Shown here: piece by piece, positions 63,979-64,000 of the stretch
How the letters are laid out: every line of letters begins with the position of its first letter
Position numbering within the stretch: position 1 is the stretch's first letter
Assembly (NCBI RefSeq): GCF_020166495.1
Contig: NZ_JAINZS010000001.1
Location: 62,001-126,000 of the forward strand
Direction of reading: 5' to 3'
Source: Robertkochia aurantiaca
GTDB lineage: Bacteria; Bacteroidota; Bacteroidia; Flavobacteriales; Flavobacteriaceae
DNA length: 64,000 nucleotides
Translations under genes and position numbers: made by a program
The notes under the pieces: model-generated
The model's input: only the letters and a program-made list of their open reading frames with translations
Database searches by the model: none
Told to the model about the DNA's origin: nothing

Positions 63979-64000
63979 ATAGATTTATGGTTAATACGTG

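Overview
The window is ordinary chromosome of a free-living, probably marine, member of the Flavobacteriaceae (Bacteroidota). The grounds are: several intergenic regions carry the Bacteroidota -7 element TAnnTTTG (twice with a -33 TTG at the right spacing), translation starts are A-rich with few Shine-Dalgarno sequences, there are many short Bacteroidota-type lipoprotein signals and signal peptides ending in Ala-Gln, and the gene repertoire is typical of the group (YtxJ, UMF1-type MFS, exported DsrE, patatin pairs, a GlgE-type glycogen cluster). Genes are dense: no gene-free gap exceeds about 260 bases. There is no tRNA, rRNA, CRISPR array, insertion sequence or prophage, and no gene that looks broken. 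The only RNA gene is a small SRP RNA.

Layout. 1-9.1 kb: the start of a PBP4-type peptidase (cut by the window edge), a small orphan protein beside oxyR, a TRIC-like channel, an exported cyclophilin and a Nudix CoA pyrophosphatase whose start codons overlap head to head, a large S9 peptidase, a PlsC-like acyltransferase, and an ECF sigma factor with a four-helix membrane partner. 9.2-22.6 kb: type II NADH dehydrogenase, lysoplasmalogenase, a DUF418 membrane protein, a GH13 alpha-glucosidase, an aldo/keto reductase, xerD, aroQ, a Dph6-like ATPase, lpdA, two coupled msrB genes (one cytosolic, one lipoprotein), a collagen-like lipoprotein, an unknown secreted protein and an alpha/beta hydrolase. 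22.6-31.5 kb: an alpha-glucan block glgE-mak-glgB, then a GH31 alpha-glucosidase and an M48 lipoprotein protease. This is the maltose-1-phosphate route to branched alpha-glucan, but trehalose synthase (treS) is not in the window. 31.5-47.5 kb: MFS transporter, deoC-tetR, clpB, ytxJ, fahA, glyA, a glycosyltransferase, a run of QC-type cyclase, thioesterase and beta-helix lipoprotein, the SRP RNA, an SDR and a transaldolase-like aldolase. 47.5-64 kb: a thioredoxin-fold lipoprotein without a CxxC, an ABC-F ATPase, pheT, recG, an M1 peptidase with two tandem patatins, and a convergent five-gene run headed by two exported DsrE proteins and an M20 amidohydrolase.

How the genes work together. The clearest pathway is alpha-glucan metabolism: Mak makes maltose-1-phosphate, GlgE transfers maltosyl units, GlgB branches, and GH13/GH31 enzymes take glucose from the products. 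Redox and envelope maintenance is the second theme: OxyR, two MsrBs, YtxJ, ClpB, an exported cyclophilin and exported DsrE proteins.

I found no wholly new system that the sequence alone can prove. The signals most worth following are two nearly identical 21-base repeats exactly 32 bases apart between clpB and ytxJ, the exported DsrE pair coupled to an M20 hydrolase, the treS-less glgE operon, a perfect 9+9 inverted repeat upstream of lpdA, and the sigma factor/membrane protein pair.
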